NCBI RefSeq assembly: GCF_002797855.1
Contig: NZ_PGFB01000003.1
Span: forward strand, 620,001 to 684,000
Direction of reading: 5' to 3'
DNA length: 64,000 nt
Source: Compostimonas suwonensis
GTDB lineage: Bacteria; Actinomycetota; Actinomycetes; Actinomycetales; Microbacteriaceae
Positions 36,209 through 45,068 of the stretch are shown here, piece after piece (within the stretch, counting starts at the first letter, position 1; each line of letters starts with the position of its first letter). Below the pieces are notes generated by a model. That model was not told where the DNA came from. It did not search any database and saw only the letters and a list, made by a program, of their open reading frames with translations. The position numbers and the translations under genes were made by a program.

Positions 36209-36982
36209 ATGACGACGGATCGCCGATCGCTGCCGGTATACGCGGCGGGGGCGATCGACGTGCCGTACACCATCGACGGCTTCGACGAGCGGGTCGAACA
36301 CGACACGCACTGGTCGGAGCACTCGCATCCGACCCACGAACTGCTCTGGAACGAGCGGGGCATCTCGCGGGCGACGACTGCGTCGCGATCCTGGACCATC
36401 ACCCCGGTGCTGGGCCTGTGGATGCCGGCCGGCGTGATCCATTCGGCGTCGGCGACGGCCGGCACGTGGTACCGGACCGCGCATTTCAGCGTCACCGTCG
36501 AGTCCATCTCCGAGAGGCCCGTGGGGGTCGAGGTCACACCCCTTCTCAAACTGCTTCTGCAGAGACTCGTCGCCCCCGGACTGCTGCCGCGTTCCCGTGA
36601 GCTGACGGAGGCGCTGATCCTCGACGTGCTCGAGCCCTCGCCTCGCGAGCTGTTCGTGCACATCCCGGACTCGCCGCTGCTGGCCCCGATCGTCGAGGCC
36701 GTGCAGCAGCGCCCCGGCGAGGCGCGGGCTCTGTCGCAGTGGGCGCAGCAGTTGGACGTGAGCACGCGCACCATCACGCGGGCCTTCCGTGCCGAGACGG
36801 GTGTCGGTTTCGTTCAGTGGGTGGCGACGGTCCGAGCCCAGCGCGCGATCCCCCTGCTGGCTCGCGGTGATGATCTCGAGGACGTCGCGGCCGAGCTGGG
36901 GTACCACTCCACCAGCGCCTTCGCTGCGGCTTTTCGGCGAACGACCGGTTTCACGCCCAGCACCTTCCGCCCCTCTCGCTAG
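36209..36982 (+). CDS. AraC family regulator beside siderophore system 2
   Basis: 257 residues. Cupin-like N-terminus (HSHPTHELLWNERG, WMPAGVIHSAS) and a C-terminal double helix-turn-helix ending ELGYHSTSAFAAAFRRTTGFTP. Its build mirrors the regulator at 19195-20013, including the HELLW motif, so the two are paralogues, each beside one siderophore importer. It probably controls the operon that starts at 37151. The start is ATG 36209; GTG 36191 is in frame and possible. Confidence 0.88.
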   Translation: MTTDRRSLPVYAAGAIDVPYTIDGFDERVEHDTHWSEHSHPTHELLWNERGISRATTASRSWTITPVLGLWMPAGVIHSASATAGTWYRTAHFSVTVESISERPVGVEVTPLLKLLLQRLVAPGLLPRSRELTEALILDVLEPSPRELFVHIPDSPLLAPIVEAVQQRPGEARALSQWAQQLDVSTRTITRAFRAETGVGFVQWVATVRAQRAIPLLARGDDLEDVAAELGYHSTSAFAAAFRRTTGFTPSTFRPSR

Positions 36983-37058
36983 CGCCCACCGTGTCTGAAT
37001 CGCTACATCCTCGTCAGAAAAGCACAATTGCGTCTCTGTCGTCGGTTGTTTACCTTAG

Positions 37059-37077
37059 ATAGGTAAGCCTTGCCTAA
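37059..37077 (+). promoter_or_regulatory. DtxR/IdeR iron box, system 2
   Basis: ATAGGTAAGCCTTGCCTAA matches the DtxR consensus at 14 of 19 positions, with both AGGT and CCTAA half-site cores. It is 74 nt upstream of the lipoprotein gene and overlaps a second TTACCT-type half site at 37050-37055. Confidence 0.75.
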
Positions 37078-37150
37078 GCAAGCCAGGTCGTTGCTGATCG
37101 TCGGATCGATGCAGCAGGTCGTCTGTCGAACCAAGAGTGGAGTTCCTTCT

Positions 37151-38182
37151 ATGCGTGTATCCCGTTTCTTCGCGGTCGGCGTCGCAGCCGCGATGGCCGT
37201 GGCACTGGCTGCGTGCAGCAGCAGTGGCAGCAGCCCGTCCGAGACCGACTCGGGCGCGTCGGGGGAGGACTATCCGATCACCATCGAGCACGCGCTCGGT
37301 ACGACGACCTTGACGGAGAAGCCCGAGCGGGTGGCCACAGTGAACTGGGCGAACCACGAGGTTCCGCTCGCGCTCGGCGTCGTCCCGGTCGGCATGGCGG
37401 CCGCGAACTTCGGCGATGACGACGGCGACGGCCTGCTGCCGTGGGTGAAGGAGAAGCTGGACGAGTTGGGCGCAGAGACGCCGGTGCTGTTCGATGAGAC
37501 CGACGGCATCGACTTCGAGGCGGTCGCCGACACCGATCCCGACGTGATCCTCGCGGCCTATTCGGGTCTCACACAAGAGGACTACGACACGCTGAGCGAG
37601 ATCGCGCCGGTCGTGGCGTACCCGGAGGGCGCGTGGGCGACATCGTGGCGGGATGTCATCACGTTCAACAGCAGGGGGATGGGAATGGAAGCAGAAGGCG
37701 AGCAGCTCATCGCCTCCATCGAGCAGGAGATCGACGACGCGATCGGCGAGTACCCGCAGCTCGACGGGAAGGCGACCATGTTCCTGACCCATGTCGATCC
37801 GTCGGATCTGAGCGAGGTCAGCTTCTACACCTCGCACGACACCCGATCGGCCTTCTTCGAGGATCTCGGCCTGTCCACGCCGAAGAGCGTCGCCGACGCG
37901 TCCGCAGCCAACGACGAGTTCTCGGGCAGTGTGAGCGCTGAGCAGGTGGATGTCTTCGACGATGTCGACATCATCGTCACCTACGGCGACGAGGAGCTCA
38001 TCGCCCTCCTGGAGGGCGACCCGCTGCTGTCGCAGATGCCCGCGGTCAAGAACGGAGCGATCGTCGCGCTCGACGGGTCGGGTCCGCTGGGAACGGCGGC
38101 GAACCCGACCCCGCTGGCGATCTCATGGGTGCTGAAGGATTACGTCGCGCTGCTCGCCGCGGCGGCCGACAAGATCCAGTGA
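37151..38182 (+). CDS. Iron-siderophore-binding lipoprotein, system 2
   Basis: 343 residues. A signal peptide with lipobox LAAC (Cys22) is followed by a Ser/Gly linker and a class III periplasmic-binding fold: EKPERVATVNWANHEVPLALG, TDPDVILAAYSG and a long linking helix. It differs clearly from the system 1 lipoprotein, so the ligand may differ. The stop overlaps the next gene by 4 nt. GGAG lies 12 nt upstream of the ATG. Confidence 0.92.
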   Translation: MRVSRFFAVGVAAAMAVALAACSSSGSSPSETDSGASGEDYPITIEHALGTTTLTEKPERVATVNWANHEVPLALGVVPVGMAAANFGDDDGDGLLPWVKEKLDELGAETPVLFDETDGIDFEAVADTDPDVILAAYSGLTQEDYDTLSEIAPVVAYPEGAWATSWRDVITFNSRGMGMEAEGEQLIASIEQEIDDAIGEYPQLDGKATMFLTHVDPSDLSEVSFYTSHDTRSAFFEDLGLSTPKSVADASAANDEFSGSVSAEQVDVFDDVDIIVTYGDEELIALLEGDPLLSQMPAVKNGAIVALDGSGPLGTAANPTPLAISWVLKDYVALLAAAADKIQ

Positions 38183-39222
38183 CACAGACCGTCTCGGCGG
38201 TCGGTTCGGGCGTCGCCATCGTGCGACGCCCGAACCGAGTGCGTATGCTCTGGCTGCTCGTGGTCGTGGGGGTTCTCGTCATCCTCGTGCTGATATCGCT
38301 GGTGATCGGCTCACGGGACGTCTCGCTGGACGACATCGTGGCCGCGCTCGGCGGATCGACGGACAACATCGGCCAGGCGGCCGTGGCGAAACGGGTCCCA
38401 CGCACGGTGCTCGCCGTCGCCGTGGGTGCAGCGCTCGGACTGGCCGGTGGGGTCATGCAGGGCGTCACCCGCAATCCGCTCGCCGATCCGAGCATCCTCG
38501 GGGTGAACATGGGCGCCTCCCTCGCCGTGGTCGTCGGGATCGCGTGGTTCGGGCTCGCGACGGCCACGGGCTACATCTGGACCGCGATCGTCGGTGCCGC
38601 GGTCGCGGCGGTGTTCGTGTACACGATCGGCTCTCTCGGCCGCGGCGGCGCCACCCCGCTCAAACTCGCTCTGGCCGGGGCCGCGACCTCGGCCGCGTTG
38701 GCGTCGTTCATCACGGCTGTGGCGTTGCCGCGCGCCGACATCTCGGCGACGATCCGATCGTGGCAGGTCGGTGGAGTCGGTGGCGCCTCCTTCGGCACCA
38801 TCGGGCAGATGCTCCCGTTCTTCGTCGTCGGATGCGCCATCTGCCTGTTCTCCGCCCGCAGCCTCAACTCGCTCGCTCTCGGCGACGAGCTCGCGGCGAG
38901 CCTGGGAGAACGCGTCGCGATCGTGCGCGGAGTCGCGGCGTTCGGCGCGGTCGTGCTGTGCGGGGCGGCCACTGCGGTCGCCGGTCCGATCGGTTTCGTC
39001 GGTCTCGTCGTGCCGCATCTGTGTCGCTTGCTCGTCGGTGTCGACCAGCGCTGGCTCCTCCCCTTCTCGGCGCTCGCCGGTGCCGGTCTGCTCGTCGTCG
39101 CCGATGTGATCGGGCGGATCGTGGCCCGCCCCGGTGAGCTGGATGTGGGCATCATCACGGCGCTGATCGGCGCGCCGTTCTTCATCGCCATCGTCCGTCG
39201 CCAGAAGGTGCGCGCCCTATGA
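38179..39222 (+). CDS. Ferri-siderophore ABC permease (FecCD family), system 2, first subunit
   Basis: 347 residues, about nine membrane segments; motifs RVPRTVLAVAVGAALGLAGG, VTRNPLADPSILGVNMGA and GPIGFVGLVVPHLCRLL. GTG start coupled to the lipoprotein stop. It forms the channel with the next gene product. Confidence 0.93.
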   Translation: MTQTVSAVGSGVAIVRRPNRVRMLWLLVVVGVLVILVLISLVIGSRDVSLDDIVAALGGSTDNIGQAAVAKRVPRTVLAVAVGAALGLAGGVMQGVTRNPLADPSILGVNMGASLAVVVGIAWFGLATATGYIWTAIVGAAVAAVFVYTIGSLGRGGATPLKLALAGAATSAALASFITAVALPRADISATIRSWQVGGVGGASFGTIGQMLPFFVVGCAICLFSARSLNSLALGDELAASLGERVAIVRGVAAFGAVVLCGAATAVAGPIGFVGLVVPHLCRLLVGVDQRWLLPFSALAGAGLLVVADVIGRIVARPGELDVGIITALIGAPFFIAIVRRQKVRAL

Positions 39223-40265
39223 CGGTCGCACCGACATCGCCCACGGCGCAGCGCGTCGCCCGCAGCCGGGCGCAGCGTGCGGCCCGCCGCCGGCTCGTGA
39301 TCGGCATTCTTCTTGCGCTCATCGTGGTCGGATTCGCGGTGACGCTGATGGTCGGCCAGACGTTCTATCCGCCGGTGGATGTGATCCGTGTCATCGCCGG
39401 CGAGGAGGTTCCCGGCGCCGCCTTCACCGTCGGGCGGCTCCGCCTGCCCCGGGCGGTCCTCGCGATCGTGGGGGGCTCGAGCTTCGGCCTGGCCGGTGTC
39501 GCCTTCCAGACGATGCTGCGCAATCCTCTTGCCAGCCCCGACATCATCGGCATCAGTGCGGGCTCGAGTGCCGCCGCGGCCTTCGCCATCATCATGCTCG
39601 GACTGAGCGGCCCCGCCGTCTCGCTCTTCGCGATCGTCGCCGGCCTCGGGGTCGCGCTCCTCGTGTACCTCCTCGCCTACAAGGGCGGTGCAGCCGGCAC
39701 CAGACTGATCCTCATCGGGATCGGCATCGCAGCGATGCTCGACAGCGTCATCAATTACGTGCTGTCCCGCGCGGGACAGTGGGATCTGCAGGAAGCCCTC
39801 CGCTGGCTCACCGGCAGCCTCAACGGAACCACCTGGGCTCAGGTGCTTCCCGCAGCGGTTGCGCTCGTGATCCTCGGGCCGCTCCTGCTGAGCCGATCAC
39901 GATATCTGGGGTCCATGCAGCTCGGAGACGACACTGCCGCCGCTCTCGGCGTGCGGGTCGAGCGGACTCGGCTCATCGTCATCGTCGCCGCGGTCGGCCT
40001 GATCGCCTTCGCCACCGCAGCGGCCGGTCCCATCGCGTTCGTCGCGTTCCTCTCCGGCCCCATCGCCGCCCGGATCGTCGGGCCGCGAGGGTCGCTGTTG
40101 CTGCCGGCCGCGCTCATCGGCGCCGCGCTCGTGCTCGTCGCAGACTTCTGCGGCCAGTACGCATTCGGCACCCGCTTCCCCGTCGGCGTCGTCACCGGGG
40201 TTCTCGGCGCACCGTATCTGATCTATCTCATCGTGCGCACCAATCGTGCAGGAGGTTCGCTATGA
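39219..40265 (+). CDS. Ferri-siderophore ABC permease (FecCD family), system 2, second subunit
   Basis: 348 residues; a basic lead of about 30 residues, then RLPRAVLAIVGGSSFGLAG, MLRNPLASPDIIGISAGSS and GPIAFVAFLSGPIAARI. The last motif has SGPIAARI where PQIARR-like residues are common. Overlaps both neighbours by 4 nt. Confidence 0.93.
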   Translation: MTVAPTSPTAQRVARSRAQRAARRRLVIGILLALIVVGFAVTLMVGQTFYPPVDVIRVIAGEEVPGAAFTVGRLRLPRAVLAIVGGSSFGLAGVAFQTMLRNPLASPDIIGISAGSSAAAAFAIIMLGLSGPAVSLFAIVAGLGVALLVYLLAYKGGAAGTRLILIGIGIAAMLDSVINYVLSRAGQWDLQEALRWLTGSLNGTTWAQVLPAAVALVILGPLLLSRSRYLGSMQLGDDTAAALGVRVERTRLIVIVAAVGLIAFATAAAGPIAFVAFLSGPIAARIVGPRGSLLLPAALIGAALVLVADFCGQYAFGTRFPVGVVTGVLGAPYLIYLIVRTNRAGGSL

Positions 40266-41086
40266 CGGCATCCCATATGCTGATCGCCGAGCGCCTGACG
40301 CTCGGCTACGGCGATCGCACCGTGATCGAGGGGCTGGAGCTGGCCATGCCGCCGGGCCGGATCACGGCGATCGTCGGGCCCAACGCCTGCGGCAAGTCGA
40401 CACTGCTGCGATCGATGTCGCGGCTGCTGGCGCCGCGCGAGGGGCAGGTGCTTCTCGACGGCGGGCTCGTGCACCGGATGCCGGCGAAAGAGCTCGCCCG
40501 CACCCTCGGGCTGCTGCCGCAGTCCCCGATCGCCCCCGAGGGGATCACCGTCGTCGACCTCGTGGGCCGGGGTCGTCAACCCCATCAGGGCATCTTCTCG
40601 CGCTGGTCCGCAGCCGACGACATCGCCGTCGCCGAGGCGTTGGACGCGACCCAGACCGCGGAGCTCGCCGATCGGGCCGTCGACGAGCTCTCCGGCGGAC
40701 AGCGACAACGCGTGTGGATCGCAATGGCGCTCGCCCAGCAGACCGACCTTCTGCTGTTGGACGAGCCGACCACCTTCCTCGACGTCAGTCACCAGATCGA
40801 GGTGCTCGACCTCCTCACCGACCTCAACAACACTCGCGGCACCACGATCGTCATGGTGCTTCACGACCTCAACCTCGCCGCCCGATACGCCGATCATCTC
40901 GTCGCGCTCGTGGACGGCGGCGTTCGGGCGGAGGGCGAGCCCGTGGCCGTGCTCACGGAGGATGTCGTGCGCGACGTCTTCGGCATCGAGAGCCGAGTCA
41001 TCCCCGACCCGATGTCGGGCAGACCGCTTATGCTGCCGATCGGCCGTCATCATATGACCATCGCGCACCCCGGGGAGAAACCGTGA
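40262..41086 (+). CDS. Ferri-siderophore ABC transporter ATPase (FecE/FepC type), system 2
   Basis: 274 residues. Walker A GPNACGKST, signature LSGGQRQRVWIAMA, Walker B LLLLDEPTTFLDV, switch VLHDLNLAA. The tail SRVIPDPMSGRPLMLPIGRH resembles that of the system 1 ATPase, which points to a common ancestor. Coupled to the permease and to the SIP gene by 4-nt overlaps. Confidence 0.94.
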   Translation: MTASHMLIAERLTLGYGDRTVIEGLELAMPPGRITAIVGPNACGKSTLLRSMSRLLAPREGQVLLDGGLVHRMPAKELARTLGLLPQSPIAPEGITVVDLVGRGRQPHQGIFSRWSAADDIAVAEALDATQTAELADRAVDELSGGQRQRVWIAMALAQQTDLLLLDEPTTFLDVSHQIEVLDLLTDLNNTRGTTIVMVLHDLNLAARYADHLVALVDGGVRAEGEPVAVLTEDVVRDVFGIESRVIPDPMSGRPLMLPIGRHHMTIAHPGEKP

Positions 41087-41988
41087 CCAGATCCGCGTCC
41101 CGGATCTTCCCGGCCACAGTCGCCGCCATAGAGCGGCTCACTCCGCATTTCGCGCGTGTCACTTTCACCTCGCCCGAGCTCGCCGATGTCGGCGTGGGCG
41201 GGCCCGATCAGCGAATCAAGGTGATCTTCCCTCTGCCCGGCGCGCAATCCAGTGAGCTTCCGGCGGGGGAGGACTGGTACGCACAATGGCGGCGACTGCC
41301 CGACGGACGACGCAACCCCATGCGCACTTACACGATCCGGCATGCCGATCCCGTCTCCCGGCGGCTCGTCGTCGACTTCGTCGCCCACGGCGACTCAGGA
41401 CCCGCGTCTCGGTGGATCACGCATGCCGCACCCGGTCAGACCCTTCTGGTCGTCGCTCCGGATGCCGGCTCCGGAGTCCCGTCCGGGGGATACGAGTGGA
41501 ACCCCGGCCGAGCCACGACGCTGCTGATCGCCGGCGACGAGACAGCGGCGCCCGCGATCTGCGCGATCATCGAGTCCCTGGACGATCACGCACAGGGCGC
41601 GGCCTTCATCGAAGTGCCCCAGGCGGAAGATGTACTGCCGATCACCGCGCCGCCCGGAATCGAACTGACCTGGCTCTTCCGCGATACCCGGCACTCTGCC
41701 GGACACGGCGAGCTCGTGACGGAGGCGGTACAGGAATGGGCCGACGCCTGGATGGTGGCGCAGACGGCGAAACGCGGCCGCGACATCGACGACGCCCTGC
41801 TGAACCCCGGCACGGACGTGCTGTGGGAGGTGCCACCGAGACCAGGAGACGACGGGCTCTACGCCTGGCTCGCCGGTGAGGCCGGTGCTATCACCGGCCT
41901 GCGTCGGCACCTCGTGCACGACCTCGGCATCGCCCGCTCGCGCATCGCTTTTATGGGGTACTGGAAGCTGGGGAGAGCAGAGAACTAG
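41083..41988 (+). CDS. Siderophore-interacting protein (ferric-siderophore reductase), system 2
   Basis: 301 residues. FAD barrel with RTYTIRHAD (the RxYT motif) near residue 89 and DFVAHGDSGPASRWI, then the SIP domain with LIAGDETAAPAICAI and YAWLAGEAGAITGLRRHLV. A second copy of the same enzyme type as in system 1. It ends the operon; the next gene starts 57 nt further with its own promoter. Confidence 0.92.
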   Translation: MTRSASRIFPATVAAIERLTPHFARVTFTSPELADVGVGGPDQRIKVIFPLPGAQSSELPAGEDWYAQWRRLPDGRRNPMRTYTIRHADPVSRRLVVDFVAHGDSGPASRWITHAAPGQTLLVVAPDAGSGVPSGGYEWNPGRATTLLIAGDETAAPAICAIIESLDDHAQGAAFIEVPQAEDVLPITAPPGIELTWLFRDTRHSAGHGELVTEAVQEWADAWMVAQTAKRGRDIDDALLNPGTDVLWEVPPRPGDDGLYAWLAGEAGAITGLRRHLVHDLGIARSRIAFMGYWKLGRAEN

Positions 41989-42032
41989 CGTCGCAGCAGG
42001 CGCGGGGAGCGCGAGCCATCGCGTGCCGTCAT

Positions 42033-42038
42033 TAAACT
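42033..42038 (+). promoter_or_regulatory. -10 element of a probable leaderless promoter
   Basis: TAAACT ends 7 nt before GTG 42046; the bases between (CGAAGCC) hold no ribosome site. Confidence 0.5.
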
Positions 42039-42045
42039 CGAAGCC

Positions 42046-45012
42046 GTGACCTCCGACGCTCCCGACGACCCGCAGGATCGTTCGGACGCCGCAGGCGCGG
42101 AATCGCCCGATGACGCGGCCTCCCACCGGGCGGAGGCGGACGAGTCGGAGCGCATCCCCGACGAGGCTCCCCAGCACACCGCCCTGTGGGTTCTGCTGTC
42201 GCGGTGGCTGCTCGGCGCGGAAGCCTGGCTGAGGTCGCACGGTGGCCGCGGGCTGCGTCTCGGGCTGCTGGGGTTCTGGTCGCTCGTGGCGCTCGCCGGT
42301 GTGGTGCTGCTGATCGGACCGGTGATCAACAAGCCTCTCAGCCTCGACGACATCACCGGCTCGGCGGCGGGCGTCACCGATCGCTGGATCGCGCGCGAGT
42401 TCGCCGTCGACTACCGTCTCTCCCGCACACCGGACGGCGCCCTGACGGCCCGCGTCGAAGAGCGGATCAGCGCGAACTTCCCCGAGGGCACCGACGAGCG
42501 GGGCATCCAGCGGATGCTCGCCAGCCAGTACCAGGGCCACGCCCTCGACCCCTCGGATGTCGAGGCCACACTCGACGGGATGCCGGTGGACGTGGGCCGA
42601 TCCGAGACCGCCGACACGCTGACGCTGACGATGGATGCCGCGCAGCGCCTGCAGGGCGACCACGTCTTCGTGCTGAGCTACGACCTCAGCCACCTCGCGT
42701 ATCCGGCGACCGACACCGCGACCGGGCAGCCCGTGGATCTGCTCCAGTGGGACGTGTTCGGGCCGTCGTGGCCGCAAGGGCTCGCGGGGCTCGATGTGAC
42801 CGTGACGATGCCGGACGACCTCGACGGGCAGCTGATCAGGCAGCCCCGCGGCAGCCTCGCCTGGACCATCGTGGGCACGGGGGAGTGGCTCGACCCCGAA
42901 CCCGGCGGTGCCGCCGACGAGGTGAGCTACCGGTTCACCAACGATCAGCGGCTTCCCCCGCACGCGCAGGCCTGGTTCACGATGAGCTTCGAGCCCGGCA
43001 CCTTCGCGATGCCCGCTCCCACACCGCTCTACTGGGTGCAGACGTTCGGCCCGCTCGCCCCGCTCGCGTTCCTCCTCGCCACCCTCCTGCTGGCGTTCGC
43101 GGCACGCGCGGTTGCCTGGGGCGACGCCCGCGGGCGGCCGTGGTTCGTGGCGCAGTCCGATCCGCCGAAGGATGTGACGCCCCGGATGGCGGCACAGATC
43201 CTCCGGACTCCCGCGACCATGGAGCTCGCCGAGGCACTCGAGGCCGCGAGGAAGGGCGCGCGCGGCACGGAGCGCCGGGCCCGGATGATCGAGGCGGCGA
43301 GGGTCGCACGGCGCACGGGGCGGATCGGCGACCGGCCGCGGGCGCTCTCGCGCTACCTCGCGGCATCCGAGCGCCGACGGCAGCTGAAAGACGGATTGCG
43401 GCGCATTCCGCGCGGGTTCGTGCGCGACCTGTTCATCGCGGCGCCCCTCGCCCTGACGATCGTGCAGTGGGGGATCGTGCGCCAGCTCTCGTACCAGGTC
43501 GTGCTGGCCGTGGTCTGGTGGCCGTTCGCGTTCGTGGTCGTCTCCTCGGCGATCGCCGCCGTCATCGTGTGGATCGCGCTCTCCTCACGACCGCTCACGC
43601 GGCGGGGTGCGCTCGTGAGGCAGTACCTGCTCGGCATCGGTGTCCACGCCGAGCGCACCCGGCTGCTCGACCGGGGCTCGATCGGCGACCGGGCGCTGCC
43701 GTACGCCGTGCTGCTGGAGCCTCCGCGAAGCGCCGGGGCGCGGGTGGTCGAACGGATCGAGGGCGAGCTCGGTGAGGCGGATGCGTCGAGCCGCTGGCGC
43801 ACCCAGGAGTTCCTGACCGGGCCGCGTCTTCTCATCCGCGCTCTGTCGGTGGTTCTCGTGGCGGGTGCGATCACCGCGGTGTCGGCGCTCCCGGGCCCGT
43901 ATCCGCAGTCGGATCGCGCGCTGTCGTACTCGGGCGACGTTCCCGGAACCCTGTGGACGAAGGTGCAGTCCGTCGACGTGGTCGGGGAACTGAGCCGCGC
44001 AGACGACGGCCGTGCACGGGTCGACGTGACCGAGCGGCTCGAGGTCTCGTTCTCCGACGAGGGATCGCGGGTTCCGCAGTTCGCGCAGGAGTGGCCGAAC
44101 AGGCTCGACGGGCAGGATCTCGGCCTGCGGGTGGAGTCGGTGACGATCGACGGTCGTGAGGTGCCGTTCACGACGCAGCAGGAGAAGGGCACCCTGCTGA
44201 TGTCGACAGCGCTAGCCGAGGTCATCACGGGCAGCCATGAGGTGCAGCTCGACTACGCCCTCGAGTCGGCCGCGGCCGCGGTGGACTCGAGGAGCGGCGT
44301 CGTCGACCGGGTGCGCTGGGCGGCGCTGCTCGACGGCTGGGAGTACGACTCGCAGTGGGGCGAGGAGCCCGTGCCCGACCCGATCCGGGTCGAGCTCCGC
44401 GTGGACGACGAGCTCGCGGCGCTGGCGACCGCATCCGGCTGGATCTCGCGTGACGCGCAGACCGATCAAGGCGCACGGGACTGGAAGCCCTCCATCGTGC
44501 CGTTCGACGCAGCGGATGCCGCGACTGCAGCGGATGCCGCGGGCTCGGCCGATGGCGCACGATCCCACGTTCTCGAGTTGACGGAGAACGAGTTCGGGGG
44601 ATGGCCGTTCGAGCTCACCGTGGACGACGTCGGGGTCAGCCTGGACTTCCCGGCCGGCACCTTCGCCGGGCCCGACGCCGACGCGATGCGGATGACGCAG
44701 CTCCTCGCGATCCTGCCCGTGCTCGTCGTCGTGGCGCTGGGCCTGCTGGCCTTCGGGCTGGGTGCGGCCAGTGTCATCCGGGCTCTCGCCCGGCGGGGCA
44801 GGAGAGTCGCGCCCGGCCCCTTCCGCGACCTCCTGTGGTGGCTCACCCCGAGCGCCACGCTCGCAGCGATCATCCTCTTCGTCTGGGCGACCTCCGACAT
44901 GCCGCCCGACTACCGGGAGTTCGCGCCGCTCGGCCTCTCGACCCTCGCCGCCCTGCTCGGCTGCGCCGCCGCCCTCACCTTCACCCGCCCCCTCACTCCC
45001 TCCCGCGAGTAG
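42046..45012 (+). CDS. Large DUF2207-type membrane protein
   Basis: 988 residues. An acidic N-terminus (residues 1-50), a membrane segment near 85-100, then an outside beta-rich domain with TARVEERISANFPEGTDERGI (cited in part), a second membrane segment near 330, a basic cytoplasmic region, two or three membrane segments near 470-510, another outside domain from about 610 (VDVTERLEVSFSDEGSRVPQ), and a final pair of membrane segments at 890-980. The repeated outside domain before membrane segments is the DUF2207 pattern, here apparently present twice. Function is unknown. It is much longer than the usual 550-650 residues, and a domain duplication would explain that. Confidence 0.75.
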   Translation: MTSDAPDDPQDRSDAAGAESPDDAASHRAEADESERIPDEAPQHTALWVLLSRWLLGAEAWLRSHGGRGLRLGLLGFWSLVALAGVVLLIGPVINKPLSLDDITGSAAGVTDRWIAREFAVDYRLSRTPDGALTARVEERISANFPEGTDERGIQRMLASQYQGHALDPSDVEATLDGMPVDVGRSETADTLTLTMDAAQRLQGDHVFVLSYDLSHLAYPATDTATGQPVDLLQWDVFGPSWPQGLAGLDVTVTMPDDLDGQLIRQPRGSLAWTIVGTGEWLDPEPGGAADEVSYRFTNDQRLPPHAQAWFTMSFEPGTFAMPAPTPLYWVQTFGPLAPLAFLLATLLLAFAARAVAWGDARGRPWFVAQSDPPKDVTPRMAAQILRTPATMELAEALEAARKGARGTERRARMIEAARVARRTGRIGDRPRALSRYLAASERRRQLKDGLRRIPRGFVRDLFIAAPLALTIVQWGIVRQLSYQVVLAVVWWPFAFVVVSSAIAAVIVWIALSSRPLTRRGALVRQYLLGIGVHAERTRLLDRGSIGDRALPYAVLLEPPRSAGARVVERIEGELGEADASSRWRTQEFLTGPRLLIRALSVVLVAGAITAVSALPGPYPQSDRALSYSGDVPGTLWTKVQSVDVVGELSRADDGRARVDVTERLEVSFSDEGSRVPQFAQEWPNRLDGQDLGLRVESVTIDGREVPFTTQQEKGTLLMSTALAEVITGSHEVQLDYALESAAAAVDSRSGVVDRVRWAALLDGWEYDSQWGEEPVPDPIRVELRVDDELAALATASGWISRDAQTDQGARDWKPSIVPFDAADAATAADAAGSADGARSHVLELTENEFGGWPFELTVDDVGVSLDFPAGTFAGPDADAMRMTQLLAILPVLVVVALGLLAFGLGAASVIRALARRGRRVAPGPFRDLLWWLTPSATLAAIILFVWATSDMPPDYREFAPLGLSTLAALLGCAAALTFTRPLTPSRE

Positions 45013-45065
45013 ACGTGAATTGTGGGTGCGGGGTCACTCGCACCCACAATTCACGTCTACTCGCG
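45004..45065. terminator. Perfect 27-bp inverted repeat between convergent genes
   Basis: Arms 45004-45030 and 45039-45065 are exact complements around the 8-nt loop GGGTCACT. The left arm contains the stop codon of the DUF2207 gene, and the right arm ends 3 nt before the stop of the beta-propeller gene. Both transcripts would end in the hairpin. No T-run follows, so it may work by structure alone or by blocking read-through. Confidence 0.7.
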
Positions 45066-45068
45066 AAC

